A stretch of DNA of 64,000 nucleotides, from the IMG/VR virus record IMGVR_UViG_3300017917_001573, positions 30,972 to 94,971 of that record; one strand, written 5' to 3'. This document shows, piece after piece, positions 37,591 through 46,652 of this stretch (positions are counted from its first letter, which is position 1; each line of letters opens with the position of its first letter). The position numbers were made by a program, and so were the translations under genes. The notes below the pieces were generated by a model. The model worked only from the letters and a program-made list of their open reading frames with translations. It was not told where the DNA came from and ran no database searches. Source of the DNA: a virus.

Positions 37591-38273
37591 TCAATAGGTG
37601 TTTGATTTGTTTGTATAAGATATTCATTTGTTTTAGAATATAATTTAGATCCATAAAATCCAGCTTTACCACCAGAGTATGCTTCGGCAGCAGGATGTGG
37701 TAATTCTAAAATTAAATGCTCTTCTGGATTAGGAATATCATTAATTATTTTTTGAGCATCTTTACCCAATAAAATAAACACAATATTCTTTTTCTTCAAA
37801 CACAAATTATGGATAACAGTTGATGTAAACTTTTCCCAATTTATATCAGAGTCTTTGTAGTATCCGGCTTGTGCTTGTCTAACCATCAATACTCTATTCA
37901 ATAAGAATACACCTTGTTCTGCCCAATCTGTTAAATTAGATATTGATCTAGGTTCTCCTAAATCATTTTCTAATTCTTTGAACAGTACTCTAAGTGATGC
38001 TGGAATAGTTTTCAAACATGAAAATGCTAAACCATGAGCATGACCTTTTGTAGGATATGGGTCTTGCCCCAGTAACACTACTTTAATATCACTTACAGGA
38101 ACAGATTTGAATGCATTAAATAAATCTTGTGGTTCTGGTAATACATCTGATTGTGCTTTATACTCAAAAGATACTTTGTTCATTAACTCAGGAAATTCAT
38201 TTTCCCAATACTCAGGCATTACATCATACCAACCACTACTAAAATTTTCTTTAACTAACTGTGGATAATTCAT
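37563..38273 (-). CDS. ung: Uracil-DNA glycosylase
   Basis: A 236-residue protein of full family-1 UDG length. The water-activating motif G-Q-D-P-Y-P has catalytic Asp71. The uracil-binding strand (LAFSC, about 82-86) and the C-terminal DNA-intercalation loop (LPHPAAEAYSG) are in place; the loop reads H-P-A-A where H-P-S-P is usual. It removes uracil from DNA. The phage also has ThyX and dCMP deaminase, so it appears to keep uracil out of its genome. UDG is a recurrent crAss-like replication-block gene. Confidence 0.93.
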   Translation of the reverse strand: MNYPQLVKENFSSGWYDVMPEYWENEFPELMNKVSFEYKAQSDVLPEPQDLFNAFKSVPVSDIKVVLLGQDPYPTKGHAHGLAFSCLKTIPASLRVLFKELENDLGEPRSISNLTDWAEQGVFLLNRVLMVRQAQAGYYKDSDINWEKFTSTVIHNLCLKKKNIVFILLGKDAQKIINDIPNPEEHLILELPHPAAEAYSGGKAGFYGSKLYSKTNEYLIQTNQTPIEWIPQIKYK

Positions 38274-38847
38274 TGCTCATCATTTCGTCCAACGTTTTAA
38301 AATTGTAAGGTTTAGGTTTTTCCATTAATTCTGTAGATGTGATTTTCATATCAAAGTGTTCTTCTAAGAATTGCAAATACCTATTACCATTTGGTATACG
38401 TGTACCCAATGTAACAAGACCTTTTTTATTAAGTTCTTGTTCATCAAAAGAATGTATCATTGCCCATATAATAGGGTGACTAGTATGTGTATTACCTCTA
38501 CAAATATGTAGTCCATTATTGTACATCTTGGTAATAAGTTTATTTGATATTGCTGTATACTTACCTTGATAGAAATTATGAAAATCTTCTATATAACAAG
38601 AAGGTATATTGAATAGATATAGTATTCCATGTTCCAATGTATAATCTGCTTTAAAGTCTTTCAATTCGAGTAAATATTCTTTCTCGGTATTGTACAATAA
38701 AGCAATTGTTTCTTCATCTACAAAAGATGCACTAATTAAATTAGAAGATAAATAACTATGATTGCATTCAATCATACCTGCAATAAAAAAGAGACACATT
38801 GGTTCAGAATGGGTCTCTTTGTAAAAAAATTGATTGTATTGATTCAT
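38251..38847 (-). CDS. Hypothetical protein, 198 residues
   Basis: Begins MNQYNQFFYKETHSE and overlaps the ung start by 23 bases. Mixed alpha/beta, with a Cys/His-containing middle (H-I-C-R-G-N-T-H-T-S-H, about residues 115-125). This might bind metal but does not match a motif I can name. A short AT hairpin lies just upstream of its start. No family is recognised. Confidence 0.5.
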   Translation of the reverse strand: MNQYNQFFYKETHSEPMCLFFIAGMIECNHSYLSSNLISASFVDEETIALLYNTEKEYLLELKDFKADYTLEHGILYLFNIPSCYIEDFHNFYQGKYTAISNKLITKMYNNGLHICRGNTHTSHPIIWAMIHSFDEQELNKKGLVTLGTRIPNGNRYLQFLEEHFDMKITSTELMEKPKPYNFKTLDEMMSNELSTVS

Positions 38848-38857
38848 TTTTAATAAG

Positions 38858-38879
38858 TTTAGTTTATCTCTAAACTAAA
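38858..38879 (-). terminator. Weak AT hairpin downstream of the nuclease gene
   Basis: A perfect 9-bp stem (TTTAGTTTA / TAAACTAAA) with a GAGA loop on the - strand. It lies between the nuclease stop and the next ATG. There is no good T-run after it, so it may be an attenuator, an RNA-processing site or chance. Confidence 0.35.
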
Positions 38880-38892
38880 TCTTTTAATTGAA

Positions 38893-39927
38893 TCATTCAT
38901 ACAAATTTAATGGAATAGAATTGTTTTGTAGTATGTAATCATATTGTTCTTTAGTATATGTATACATTTCAGTAGAAGTATGCCAATGATAATTATTGAT
39001 CATTTCTTCCCATCCTCTGTATACAAATCTATTTTCAATATTTAATTTACCACCTAGTTTAGCTCCTAATAAATCATTAAAATCTAAATGATAAGCTAAA
39101 GATTTAGATGGTTCTTTTACAGATGCTACTACAAAATAGAAGTTTTCATCTAATGTAAAATCTTTTAGTATAGAATGTGTTTCCATAAATTTAGAAAATA
39201 CATGCCTATAAAAAGAACCTTGTACATCATATCTAAACTTCAATACAGATTTTGGAAAAGCAGTTAAATAATCACCTGTTGATTTAATATCAATTAAACG
39301 TACTCTTTTAAGTGCAAAATTTACCTGACAAATATCAATTAGAATTTTTAAATAATCTCCATGTTCATCACTGTATACTTTAATAGGAACGTTATTGTAT
39401 GTAACCCAATCATCAGTGTCCGTTACAAATTGTTTAGTCCAATCATTTTCTAGTATTGACTTAGCCATTATTTCCCCAATCATTGCATCTTCCATACTAA
39501 TGATAGGTTTTTCACCTTTGTTTATAATTTGTAATAGATCATAATAATCTTGTCCATACTTACGAATAGCTTTTGCTCTAGCATCTACACCATACTTAGC
39601 TTGGTATTCATGTTCTACACCAATATCAGAAATACTTTGATCATTTGTAAAATCAACACCTCTTACAGTACATACTTCAATAATCTTTTTAATTGGATCT
39701 TTGGGTATTTTGGTTTTGTTAATAAAGAAGTTTTTCATTGTTTCTTCTCTACCATAATAAATACAATCTTCCATAAACTTACCTAGTACTAAAGGTACCG
39801 ATGGATCAGAATCATCCTTTTCTACATTTAAAGAAAAAGGAACATTTTTAAGGAGAGATTGATTTAATGCCATTTCACTTCGATAATTCTCTAAAGATAA
39901 GTTCCAATTTAAGTCTGTTTTGTTCAT
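38893..39927 (-). CDS. PD-(D/E)XK nuclease (RecE/Cas4-like exonuclease)
   Basis: A 344-residue protein. The core is L-K-I-L-I-D-I (acidic metal ligand), then R-L-I-D-I-K-S-T (the D-x-K triad) near residue 215, then R-Y-D-V-Q-G-S-F-Y, the QxxxY helix of RecB/RecE/Cas4-type nucleases. The N-terminal half is helical with an S-V-P-L-V-L-G-K-F-M-E-D pattern like the E of motif I. It probably resects DNA ends for recombination, working with the nearby Sak4-like annealing ATPase. PD-(D/E)XK nucleases are part of the crAss-like replication set. Confidence 0.75.
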   Translation of the reverse strand: MNKTDLNWNLSLENYRSEMALNQSLLKNVPFSLNVEKDDSDPSVPLVLGKFMEDCIYYGREETMKNFFINKTKIPKDPIKKIIEVCTVRGVDFTNDQSISDIGVEHEYQAKYGVDARAKAIRKYGQDYYDLLQIINKGEKPIISMEDAMIGEIMAKSILENDWTKQFVTDTDDWVTYNNVPIKVYSDEHGDYLKILIDICQVNFALKRVRLIDIKSTGDYLTAFPKSVLKFRYDVQGSFYRHVFSKFMETHSILKDFTLDENFYFVVASVKEPSKSLAYHLDFNDLLGAKLGGKLNIENRFVYRGWEEMINNYHWHTSTEMYTYTKEQYDYILQNNSIPLNLYE

Positions 39928-40327
39928 CTAATTCTTCTTTTAATTTGTCAAAAGCTTTTGCTTTGACGGATTTAATATGTAATTGTTCAATCAACTTTAA
40001 AAAATCATCGTAAAGCAAAATACTATATTTACCTTTTGTTGCATAACCATGAATCATTTGTTCAGTGTTTTTGTATACAACAACTCTGATGCTACCATCG
40101 TTTAAAATTTCATTCAATATTTTTTTATAATCAACAGGTTTAGATGTTACTTTACATTGTACTCTAAACAAATCATTTGTAAGATCTGATTTATTTACAT
40201 GATTCTCAATTTCATCTTGAATTAATTCAATACCCAATCTTGAAAAATCATATTTAACTTCATCTTCAAATAATTTACCTACCATATTTCCCGTTGTTTC
40301 ACTATTTAATTTTTGTTCATTATCCAT
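39875..40327 (-). CDS. Possible small nuclease (PD-(D/E)XK-like) or unknown
   Basis: A 150-residue protein overlapping the start of the nuclease gene by 53 bases. The N-terminus G-K-L-F-E-D-E-V-K-Y-D-F followed by L-F-R-V-Q-C-K-V-T could be the E ... (D/E)xK arrangement of a resolvase-like nuclease, but the first acidic residue of the pair is not certain. The C-terminus is a charged helix. I would not assign activity. Confidence 0.4.
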   Translation of the reverse strand: MDNEQKLNSETTGNMVGKLFEDEVKYDFSRLGIELIQDEIENHVNKSDLTNDLFRVQCKVTSKPVDYKKILNEILNDGSIRVVVYKNTEQMIHGYATKGKYSILLYDDFLKLIEQLHIKSVKAKAFDKLKEELDEQNRLKLELIFRELSK

Positions 40328-40334
40328 ACTTTAT

Positions 40335-40748
40335 TTATAATACCGTAATATATACACCTGTATTTTCTTTGTCTACATGTTCACCAAGAAATACAGGTAT
40401 ACACACTTTTGTGTTGTCATCTTCTAACCAACCATACTCAACCATTAAATCAAATGGTAATTGAACAATGTTATGAAAGTCCCATCTACGTCTAGAATCT
40501 CTAACTAAATAAAAACCTATTTTATAAGGTTTTCTTTTCCCTTTTTGCATACTAAGAAATTTGTTTTTTAATTCTTCGTTTGTAAAATATTTTTTAGTTA
40601 GCAATTTATATTTCTGAACTAATGGTGAAGAGATTAATATTTCTCCAGTCCATTGTTTTCCATTCTTTGAGGAAGCTGTATTAGTTGGTATGAAAACACA
40701 ACTTTCTAAACTCACTGTCTTGTTAATATTAATTTTAATTGTATTCAT
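40335..40748 (-). CDS. RusA-like Holliday-junction/structure-specific endonuclease
   Basis: A 137-residue protein. The segment R-R-R-W-D-F-H-N-I-V-Q-L-P-F-D followed by Y-G-W-L-E-D-D-N fits the RusA catalytic layout (D-x-D-N ... K ... D, then a DD pair). The first motif is D-F-H-N rather than D-x-D-N and the Lys is replaced by Gln, so catalytic competence needs testing. It lies next to nuclease and glycosylase genes, fitting a DNA-repair/recombination cluster. Its ATG lies almost on top of a promoter-like element (40753-40784). Confidence 0.55.
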   Translation of the reverse strand: MNTIKININKTVSLESCVFIPTNTASSKNGKQWTGEILISSPLVQKYKLLTKKYFTNEELKNKFLSMQKGKRKPYKIGFYLVRDSRRRWDFHNIVQLPFDLMVEYGWLEDDNTKVCIPVFLGEHVDKENTGVYITVL

Positions 40749-40752
40749 ACAT

Positions 40753-40784
40753 CAAAATTACAACAAGACTTTCTTACCTACAAG
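40753..40784 (-). promoter_or_regulatory. Bacteroidota-type promoter, probably giving a leaderless transcript
   Basis: On the - strand CTTG is followed after 20 bases by TAATTTTG, close to the TTTG-N19-21-TAnnTTTG consensus. The last base of the -7 element is only 5 bases before the ATG of the RusA-like gene. If used, the mRNA would begin at or next to the start codon. Confidence 0.45.
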
Positions 40785-41365
40785 TTATATAAATTTTTAA
40801 CTTGTAACCATACGATTGCTTGTAACTCAGAAGGTAATAAATTCACCTTTTTAGCTACATTTTTATATACAGAAGAAAATTGATTGTATTCTTTGATACT
40901 TAACCTACCATCTGTTTTGCGTTCTAAATCTAGAATTGCAGCTCTGATGGCATGTGTATCAATGGTTACATAGTTTTCATTGTTTGGATATTTTATGTTC
41001 CAATAAAAGTTTTGTGTTTTTGGACCATTTAATATTTCAACAATTCTTTTACCATCTTCTGTACTAAGAATCCTTTTTATTTTATCCAACATAGGTTCTG
41101 TTGCTCCAACTGATCCATGCAATAAATACTGTTTAACTCTACGTTTATTTAATTCCCATTCACATCTTGGAGATAACGCTGATGTTATACCAATAATTTG
41201 ATTGTGTGTAAGCATAAACTCACAAGCTAATTCAAATGTATAATCATGTGCAGTTGGATACCACATTTTACCTTGTTCTATAATATCTCTCGATGCTTGT
41301 GCATATAAAGAAAGAATATTGTTTTGTAATACAATTTCGTCATAATGTTGTTTTTCGTATATCAT
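40778..41365 (-). CDS. DNA-glycosylase-like helical protein (DUF7178-type)
   Basis: A 195-residue protein. The pattern W-Y-P-T-A-H-D, then G-I-T-S-A-L-S-P-R-C-E-W-x-x-N, K-I-x-x-I-L, L-N-G-P-K-T-Q-N-F-Y-W-N-I and V-T-I-D-T-H-A matches a family of phage and bacterial proteins with a HhH/glycosylase-like helical fold (I believe DUF7178). The conserved D-T-H-A could be an active-site strand. It ends with TAG, which shows that TAG is used as a stop. It sits among repair genes, so a base-excision or DNA-structure role is plausible but unproven. Confidence 0.55.
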   Translation of the reverse strand: MIYEKQHYDEIVLQNNILSLYAQASRDIIEQGKMWYPTAHDYTFELACEFMLTHNQIIGITSALSPRCEWELNKRRVKQYLLHGSVGATEPMLDKIKRILSTEDGKRIVEILNGPKTQNFYWNIKYPNNENYVTIDTHAIRAAILDLERKTDGRLSIKEYNQFSSVYKNVAKKVNLLPSELQAIVWLQVKNLYNL

Positions 41366-41368
41366 TTG

Positions 41369-41614
41369 TTAATGCATTTTTTTAACTGTTTCTATGAGAT
41401 TTAGTAACATTTTTTCTTTTGATGAACAAGGTATATTATCGTATGACACTTTTACAATTCTATTATTATATTTAGTTACATAATATTTGCAACCATTTAC
41501 TGAATCAAAATATTGTATCCTATTGCCAGTATACTTGTAAAACACACCATACCATAAACGATTTGCATAAGCAATTGCAATTAAATCTCCTTTTTTAAAA
41601 TCGGTAATTTCCAT
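41369..41614 (-). CDS. Small beta-rich hypothetical protein
   Basis: An 81-residue product starting MEITDFKKGDLI, a lead-in typical of small SH3-like barrels. The alternating Tyr/Val/Ile strands support a small beta barrel, and the C-terminus is a short helix. It sits 3 bases before the glycosylase-like gene and just after a terminator, so it may start a new transcript. Function unknown. Confidence 0.5.
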   Translation of the reverse strand: MEITDFKKGDLIAIAYANRLWYGVFYKYTGNRIQYFDSVNGCKYYVTKYNNRIVKVSYDNIPCSSKEKMLLNLIETVKKMH

Positions 41615-41630
41615 TTATTCATTTAAATTA

Positions 41631-41658
41631 AAAAGAGGGATAATATTATCCCTCTTTT
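41631..41658. terminator. Palindromic intrinsic terminator after rIIB
   Basis: A perfect 28-base palindrome (AAAAGAGGGATAAT / ATTATCCCTCTTTT) between the rIIB stop and the next gene. It ends in a T-run on the - strand and is likely to separate the rIIAB transcript from the downstream repair genes. Confidence 0.85.
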
Positions 41659-41679
41659 GTTAAACACGCATTTAAATTA

Positions 41680-42888
41680 TTAACAAGACACAACTACTCT
41701 TTTTTCCAAAGATACTTTTGCGCTATTCAACATCTCTTTTACAGATTTAATTTGATTAACTGTATATTCTTCTGGTACAAAACCATCTCTTTCAGTAGAA
41801 TATAGTTTTTCAGAAATCATCTGTTCCATTTCTTCTACTACATTGTTGAAATGTTCATCATCCAATACTTCCAAAGATTTTTCTTTGTATCCTTCATATT
41901 CTTCTTGAGACAATTCTTTCACGATATAAATAGAAGTCGATCTAATTTTTTGTGCGCCATCTTCTGGTACAGAAAGAACATCATATGGATTAACTAGACA
42001 CAATAGATTAGTATCACCATAAGAGAATGATTTTTTATTATAAGACCATGCTGCTGAGTGAATACCTTTGGAACAAGTATTTCTAGAATTAGTATCACAA
42101 TATTCTTTTGGAATACGTGTTGTTTTACCTACTTGATAATACATATTATCTGTATATTGTGTACCATCCAAATACCAAACGTGTTTAGAATGATGTGCAG
42201 CTTTATACCATACTTCTGATGTAGATACTTTCACTTCTTCTTTAGTATTATATTTTGTATACAACTCTGCAAGATTACCTACTGCCCCTAAACTTCTAGA
42301 ACTTACTTTAAATGTATTACCGTCTGTATGTACATAAAAGTTTTGCGGATTTTTATGCCATTGTTTTCTAACCATTCTATACAAATCTTCGTATGGATTA
42401 GCTACATCAACTAATTCAGTTGTGGTTTTCTGTTCTTTGTAACCTTGACGTAATGTTACAATCAATCCATTTTTAGAAAGTACAAAACCTGTATTTTCTA
42501 AAAAAGCACACAATTCATTTCTTACACGAATATTTGGATTCAATACTAGAAGTTTCCAAAAGTTTTCTACTGATTGTTTGTATTCATCGGAACCATTGGT
42601 CCAAGCATTTACAATAGCTTTTGGTACAGGTACATCAATACCTTTCATATACAACAAATTGTCGATGATTTCAAAACAACTATCTTCTGTAGATACACTA
42701 TTGACTAATTTTTTATCAGAACCTTTTGGAAGATTTACTTGATTAATTAGAGCAATTGCATCATCAATTTTATTTTCTAAAATAAGACTTTTTACAGCTT
42801 CAATATTTTGATTGGTAACATATGTTACACCATCTACAATAAGCGTTAAACTGTTTGGTCTAGCAATAAATTTAAAAGTTTGTTCCAT
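41680..42888 (-). CDS. rIIB: rIIB-like protein
   Basis: A 402-residue protein. The layout follows T4-family rIIB: an N-terminal small domain, then P-V-P-K-A-I-V-N, L-L-V-L-N-P-N-I-R-V-R-N-E-L-C-A-F-L-E near residue 110-130, and a C-terminal C-S-K-G-I-H-S-A-A segment that corresponds to the 'CSxGLHV' site of the family. It follows the rIIA homologue at a 21-base distance, the same pairing as in T4. RIIA/RIIB are membrane-associated proteins involved in lysis inhibition and exclusion of superinfecting or defence systems in T4; the role here is inferred. It carries the TTGTTTTAC-type leader. Confidence 0.75.
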   Translation of the reverse strand: MEQTFKFIARPNSLTLIVDGVTYVTNQNIEAVKSLILENKIDDAIALINQVNLPKGSDKKLVNSVSTEDSCFEIIDNLLYMKGIDVPVPKAIVNAWTNGSDEYKQSVENFWKLLVLNPNIRVRNELCAFLENTGFVLSKNGLIVTLRQGYKEQKTTTELVDVANPYEDLYRMVRKQWHKNPQNFYVHTDGNTFKVSSRSLGAVGNLAELYTKYNTKEEVKVSTSEVWYKAAHHSKHVWYLDGTQYTDNMYYQVGKTTRIPKEYCDTNSRNTCSKGIHSAAWSYNKKSFSYGDTNLLCLVNPYDVLSVPEDGAQKIRSTSIYIVKELSQEEYEGYKEKSLEVLDDEHFNNVVEEMEQMISEKLYSTERDGFVPEEYTVNQIKSVKEMLNSAKVSLEKRVVVSC

Positions 42889-42904
42889 TTTATTTATTTA
42901 ATTT

Positions 42905-42913
42905 TTGTTTTAC
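42905..42913 (-). promoter_or_regulatory. Conserved leader element (GTAAAACAA on the - strand) before rIIB
   Basis: GTAAAACAA begins exactly 25 bases before the rIIB ATG and is followed by pure A/T. The same nonamer at the same distance precedes the SSB-like gene and, at 26 bases, the 166-residue gene. Confidence 0.45.
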
Positions 42914-45324
42914 TGATTTTGTTGATAATAGTCGTAAATCTTATCAATATAAGATGTTACATATTCTTTTGGTTTTACTTGAAATATGTTTTTTAAGCGT
43001 ATACTAAAACTACCTGATAGGAAATCATAATCTGTATATACAGAAATACCTAATTCTTTTATTTTATTGAATAACTCTAGTTTGAGAGTATTTTCATCAA
43101 TGTAATAATTATCGCTTGCTTTTTCATCAATCTTTTTATCATACTCTAACGCTAATTCATTTAATACATCCAAATGTTTTGCTAAAATATGTTCTTTTTG
43201 ATGTTTATGTTTTACAATTTTGCAATTAGGGAATACGTTTTTAATACGTTTTATTTCAGTAGTTTTATCTACCGATTTTTCAAATGGTAAATCAATATTA
43301 AACTTTCCAGAATATATGTTACATAGTCTTTCAATATCATCTTCTTGTACACCTTCATATACATATTCATCAACGTGATATGATTTAAAGTATCTAGGAA
43401 TGATTGAAATAAATTTATCCAATGTAATACAATTCTGATAATTTTCCAAGATATATTTCTTCAACTTAGTTGAACATAAAATCACTTCAAACAAATCATA
43501 TTTTCCGTAGTATTTTTTAAAAAGAATATATTGATTGTACGGATCAAATATTTTAGAAATATTGGTTATACCATTTCTGTATACAAAAGATTTTTTAGAA
43601 TATAAACTTTGAGAATCATCTCTATCTAAAATAATGAATTTCTTTATAGAGTTTTGATCTGTAATTTTATCGTATATATCAGAAAATTTACTGTATTTTA
43701 AATTCTTGTAAAAGCGAGTTCCAATTGACATACCTGTAACTTTGTAATCACCCCAAGTTTTTTTTACACTTTCTGATTTTGCTTTACGTTCTTTATCACT
43801 ACTTCTCTCTGGTTTAGTAGGTTCTATATCATCCAAATAAATAGAATTACTTTCAATTTGTTTATACCACCATTCTAAATATTCAAAGAAGTGTTTAATA
43901 AACAATTTTCTGTTAGTGCATGTTTTAGCATACGACACATCTTGATTATCTATTTTTTTAAGTATAAACTTGATAAGTTTCTTTTTCTTAGTATTAGACA
44001 ATACAAAATTGGATTTATCTATGATATATTGAAATTTAACATCATTGTTTTCTAGTGTTTTGATTTTATTTCTTTTATAATCATCAAATAAAACCACTTT
44101 ATCTGTAAAGTTAATACTATTGATTATATCCTCAAGTGAAAGATATGCAGATGTAACTCTTTGTTGATGAGCTAAATAGTTTTTACAATTACTAAAAAAC
44201 TTTTCTGCGTATATACGAGATGAAATAAATGCATCAAATAATCTTTCGCTTGCTCCAAAATCGGTAATATATGGTTTTAAAACATTGTTATCAATAATAG
44301 AAGAACAGTTAAATGTTACTTGTGATCCATCAAAATGACTAAGTTTGTACTGATAGTTGATACCAACTTTTACAAAATCAGAAATATGTGTAATAGCTTT
44401 ATTGTTTTCAATTAGTTGATCTGTAAGTTCTTGTTTGAATCGTTCTAACTTTTCTTCAAAAGCATTAACGCTTTTTTCATCCCAAATAATTTGCTCTCTG
44501 TTTGGTACAACACTTAATTCGCCAATTTCAAATCTCAAACAAATATTAGGAGACATATTATACAAATTATGTTTTCTAATTAAATCATCTGAAATAGGGT
44601 ATCTTACTGGACCTAACAACAATCCCATTTTATGAAATCTTGTATAGTTCTGATCAATATAAGAAAACGTCTTTTGTTTAAAAATAGTAAAGTTATTTTC
44701 TAAAAAGTCATAATACAGATTTTCAAAGAAACAGGTTTGTGCAAATGTTTTAGTTTTAAAGTTGTCTTTGTCTGAATGTTTAATTGGAATTCTGATTTCA
44801 ATACCTGTTTTAGAATCTTCTTTAAACTCTTCTGTATGCAACATATCTCTTTTCAATTCACTGGTCATAGGATCTACATACAAGATATATTTTGTAATAG
44901 TACCTTCGTAGTATGAATCTATGAAGAATTCTTCTGTATAAGAAAATGCAGATTTCATACCAATACCAAAACCACCAATCAAATCATTACTATTTCTTTT
45001 TGAACTAGACAATAAGTTTGTATACAACTCAATGTCTGATTGACACAAACCTTTACCATAATCTCTTACACAATAATATAATCCTGATTCTGATTCATCA
45101 AAATAAACCATAATAGGTTCAGTAGAATTATTTTCTTTATTTGCATCTGCTGCATTCGAAATATATTCTCTACAAATAGATCCAATAGGATCAGAATACA
45201 AATTCTTGGTCATCATTCTAACCATCATTTGCATACTCTGAGCATCGTTAACAATACCAATTGTTGATCCACCTAAACCTTGTGCTACCGCACCTTGTTG
45301 TTTTTGTTCATGTTGTATAATCAT
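42910..45324 (-). CDS. rIIA: rIIA-like protein with GHKL ATPase domain
   Basis: An 804-residue protein. The N-terminal about 260 residues are a GHKL (gyrase/Hsp90/histidine-kinase/MutL) ATP-binding fold: R-E-Y-I-S-N-A-A-D-A (N-box, residues 53-61), D-Y-G-K-G (88-92) and G-G-F-G-I-G (117-122). The rest is a long Lys/Tyr/Asn-rich region with no motif. Its pairing with the rIIB-like gene downstream supports the name. T4 RIIA is likewise a GHKL protein. The start overlaps the upstream gene's stop by 4 bases. Confidence 0.8.
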   Translation of the reverse strand: MIIQHEQKQQGAVAQGLGGSTIGIVNDAQSMQMMVRMMTKNLYSDPIGSICREYISNAADANKENNSTEPIMVYFDESESGLYYCVRDYGKGLCQSDIELYTNLLSSSKRNSNDLIGGFGIGMKSAFSYTEEFFIDSYYEGTITKYILYVDPMTSELKRDMLHTEEFKEDSKTGIEIRIPIKHSDKDNFKTKTFAQTCFFENLYYDFLENNFTIFKQKTFSYIDQNYTRFHKMGLLLGPVRYPISDDLIRKHNLYNMSPNICLRFEIGELSVVPNREQIIWDEKSVNAFEEKLERFKQELTDQLIENNKAITHISDFVKVGINYQYKLSHFDGSQVTFNCSSIIDNNVLKPYITDFGASERLFDAFISSRIYAEKFFSNCKNYLAHQQRVTSAYLSLEDIINSINFTDKVVLFDDYKRNKIKTLENNDVKFQYIIDKSNFVLSNTKKKKLIKFILKKIDNQDVSYAKTCTNRKLFIKHFFEYLEWWYKQIESNSIYLDDIEPTKPERSSDKERKAKSESVKKTWGDYKVTGMSIGTRFYKNLKYSKFSDIYDKITDQNSIKKFIILDRDDSQSLYSKKSFVYRNGITNISKIFDPYNQYILFKKYYGKYDLFEVILCSTKLKKYILENYQNCITLDKFISIIPRYFKSYHVDEYVYEGVQEDDIERLCNIYSGKFNIDLPFEKSVDKTTEIKRIKNVFPNCKIVKHKHQKEHILAKHLDVLNELALEYDKKIDEKASDNYYIDENTLKLELFNKIKELGISVYTDYDFLSGSFSIRLKNIFQVKPKEYVTSYIDKIYDYYQQNQ

Positions 45325-45623
45325 ATATTTTTATCTCTTTCTAATTTTAATTTTTCTTTCAATTGTTTACTTAAAATTCCAAATTCTTTGTATTGATCCA
45401 AATCCCATCTTTGTATATCTATAATATCATCAAGTATACATATCACTTGTTGTAATTGCTCTTTTTCATATGTCGTAAGCATTTTGGAATATATAAGTGA
45501 ATTTATACAAGTTCGTATGTAACCAATTTGTCTACTTCTTCTATAGTTTCTTTGTCTACAAAGAGACTGTTTATCAGAAGGGACTGGATTCGTCTTCCAA
45601 ATAACATTCGGCATTATGTTCAT
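45321..45623 (-). CDS. Hypothetical basic protein between primase and rIIA
   Basis: A 100-residue, Arg/Lys-rich helical protein. It overlaps the primase 3' end by 50 bases and the rIIA start by 4. A later start is possible because the first 15-20 residues lie in the overlap. There are two Cys in the N-terminal half but no zinc pattern. No family is recognised. Confidence 0.45.
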   Translation of the reverse strand: MNIMPNVIWKTNPVPSDKQSLCRQRNYRRSRQIGYIRTCINSLIYSKMLTTYEKEQLQQVICILDDIIDIQRWDLDQYKEFGILSKQLKEKLKLERDKNI

Positions 45624-46638
45624 TTCCTATAATTTTTTCTAGTTTAGATTCTATTAAATCAGAGAGTTCTTGTAATCCATATTTTTCACTATAATCAGAT
45701 GGGTCTTTAGGTTCTGTTTTAGGATTGTTTATATAATACCATCCTGTAAGTTGAGTTAACTTAATAGATGCTTTTACACCAGCTTCATCATTATCTGTAT
45801 ATACTACAATGTATTTAAACCTTGATGATAGTTCATCTTTTAATTCTAGTATAGAAGTGTATGAATTTTCTGATGTAGGTGATATACAATCATACCCTAA
45901 TTCTTCAAGAACCATAATATCCTTTTTTGATTTAGTGATTATAAGGACATTTCCATAAGCTGGAATATTGTTGTAATTCTCTATTACACCATATGGATAA
46001 TTGTTTCTGAATTTATCATCACTTTTTGTATATGGTCTGTACAATTTATGGTATTCTTTACCTTTGTATTTTTCTGTATATACAAAACAAGGATTTAATT
46101 TATTGTACTGATATTCAATAGTAATCTGTTTACCTTTTTGTTTAAATATTTTCTGAGCTTGTTTGACATGCTTTTCCATAGTATTTAATCCAATATTGTA
46201 TTTAGAATAAAATGTTGGATCCAATGGTCTATACTCAATAATGTATGAAACATCATGTTTTACTTTCTGTCTTTTGGAGATCTTGTCAAAGTCATGTTTT
46301 ATATTAGTAGTATCTATGTTATTGAGTTCATCTAAATCTAAAGAGGTAGGTCTTTTAATTAGACCCAATTCAAATTTAGAGTTAATCATTTCATATACTT
46401 CCTGATAGGATATGTCATATAGTATACTAAAAAATTTAAATACATCTCCTGAATTACCATCTCCGAAATCTTTGTACATAATTTCTGCATCATCATTCTC
46501 AAAGAAAGCAAATGAAGGTTTGTTATCATCTCTAAATGGAGAATGAATTGCATAATCTAATGTAAAGTCTTCAAACAATTCTTCAAAAATATCGTAACTG
46601 TGAATTCTACTTAAAATAGAATCTTTTCCTAAATACAT
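45574..46638 (-). CDS. DnaG-like primase with Toprim domain
   Basis: A 354-residue protein. Residues 1-75 have the DnaG-type start (S-P-F-R-D-D-x-x-P-S-F, K-D-F-G-D-G-x-S-G-D-V) but lack the CHC2 zinc cysteines. Residues about 215-330 form the Toprim core: I-T-K-S-K-K-D, V-Y-T-D-N-D-E-A-G, and P-K-D-P-S-D. It makes primers for the PolB and SF4 helicase encoded upstream. It is shorter than bacterial DnaG and has no helicase-interaction domain that I can see. DnaG-like primase is a crAss-like hallmark gene. Confidence 0.82.
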   Translation of the reverse strand: MYLGKDSILSRIHSYDIFEELFEDFTLDYAIHSPFRDDNKPSFAFFENDDAEIMYKDFGDGNSGDVFKFFSILYDISYQEVYEMINSKFELGLIKRPTSLDLDELNNIDTTNIKHDFDKISKRQKVKHDVSYIIEYRPLDPTFYSKYNIGLNTMEKHVKQAQKIFKQKGKQITIEYQYNKLNPCFVYTEKYKGKEYHKLYRPYTKSDDKFRNNYPYGVIENYNNIPAYGNVLIITKSKKDIMVLEELGYDCISPTSENSYTSILELKDELSSRFKYIVVYTDNDEAGVKASIKLTQLTGWYYINNPKTEPKDPSDYSEKYGLQELSDLIESKLEKIIGNEHNAECYLEDESSPF

Positions 46639-46652
46639 ATGTACAAATAAAA

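Noticed and set aside
38780-38822. Imperfect inverted repeat (AAAGAGAC ... GTCTCTTT) as a terminator
   Set aside because: It lies within the 5' coding part of the 198-residue gene and has a long unpaired loop; it reads better as coding sequence.
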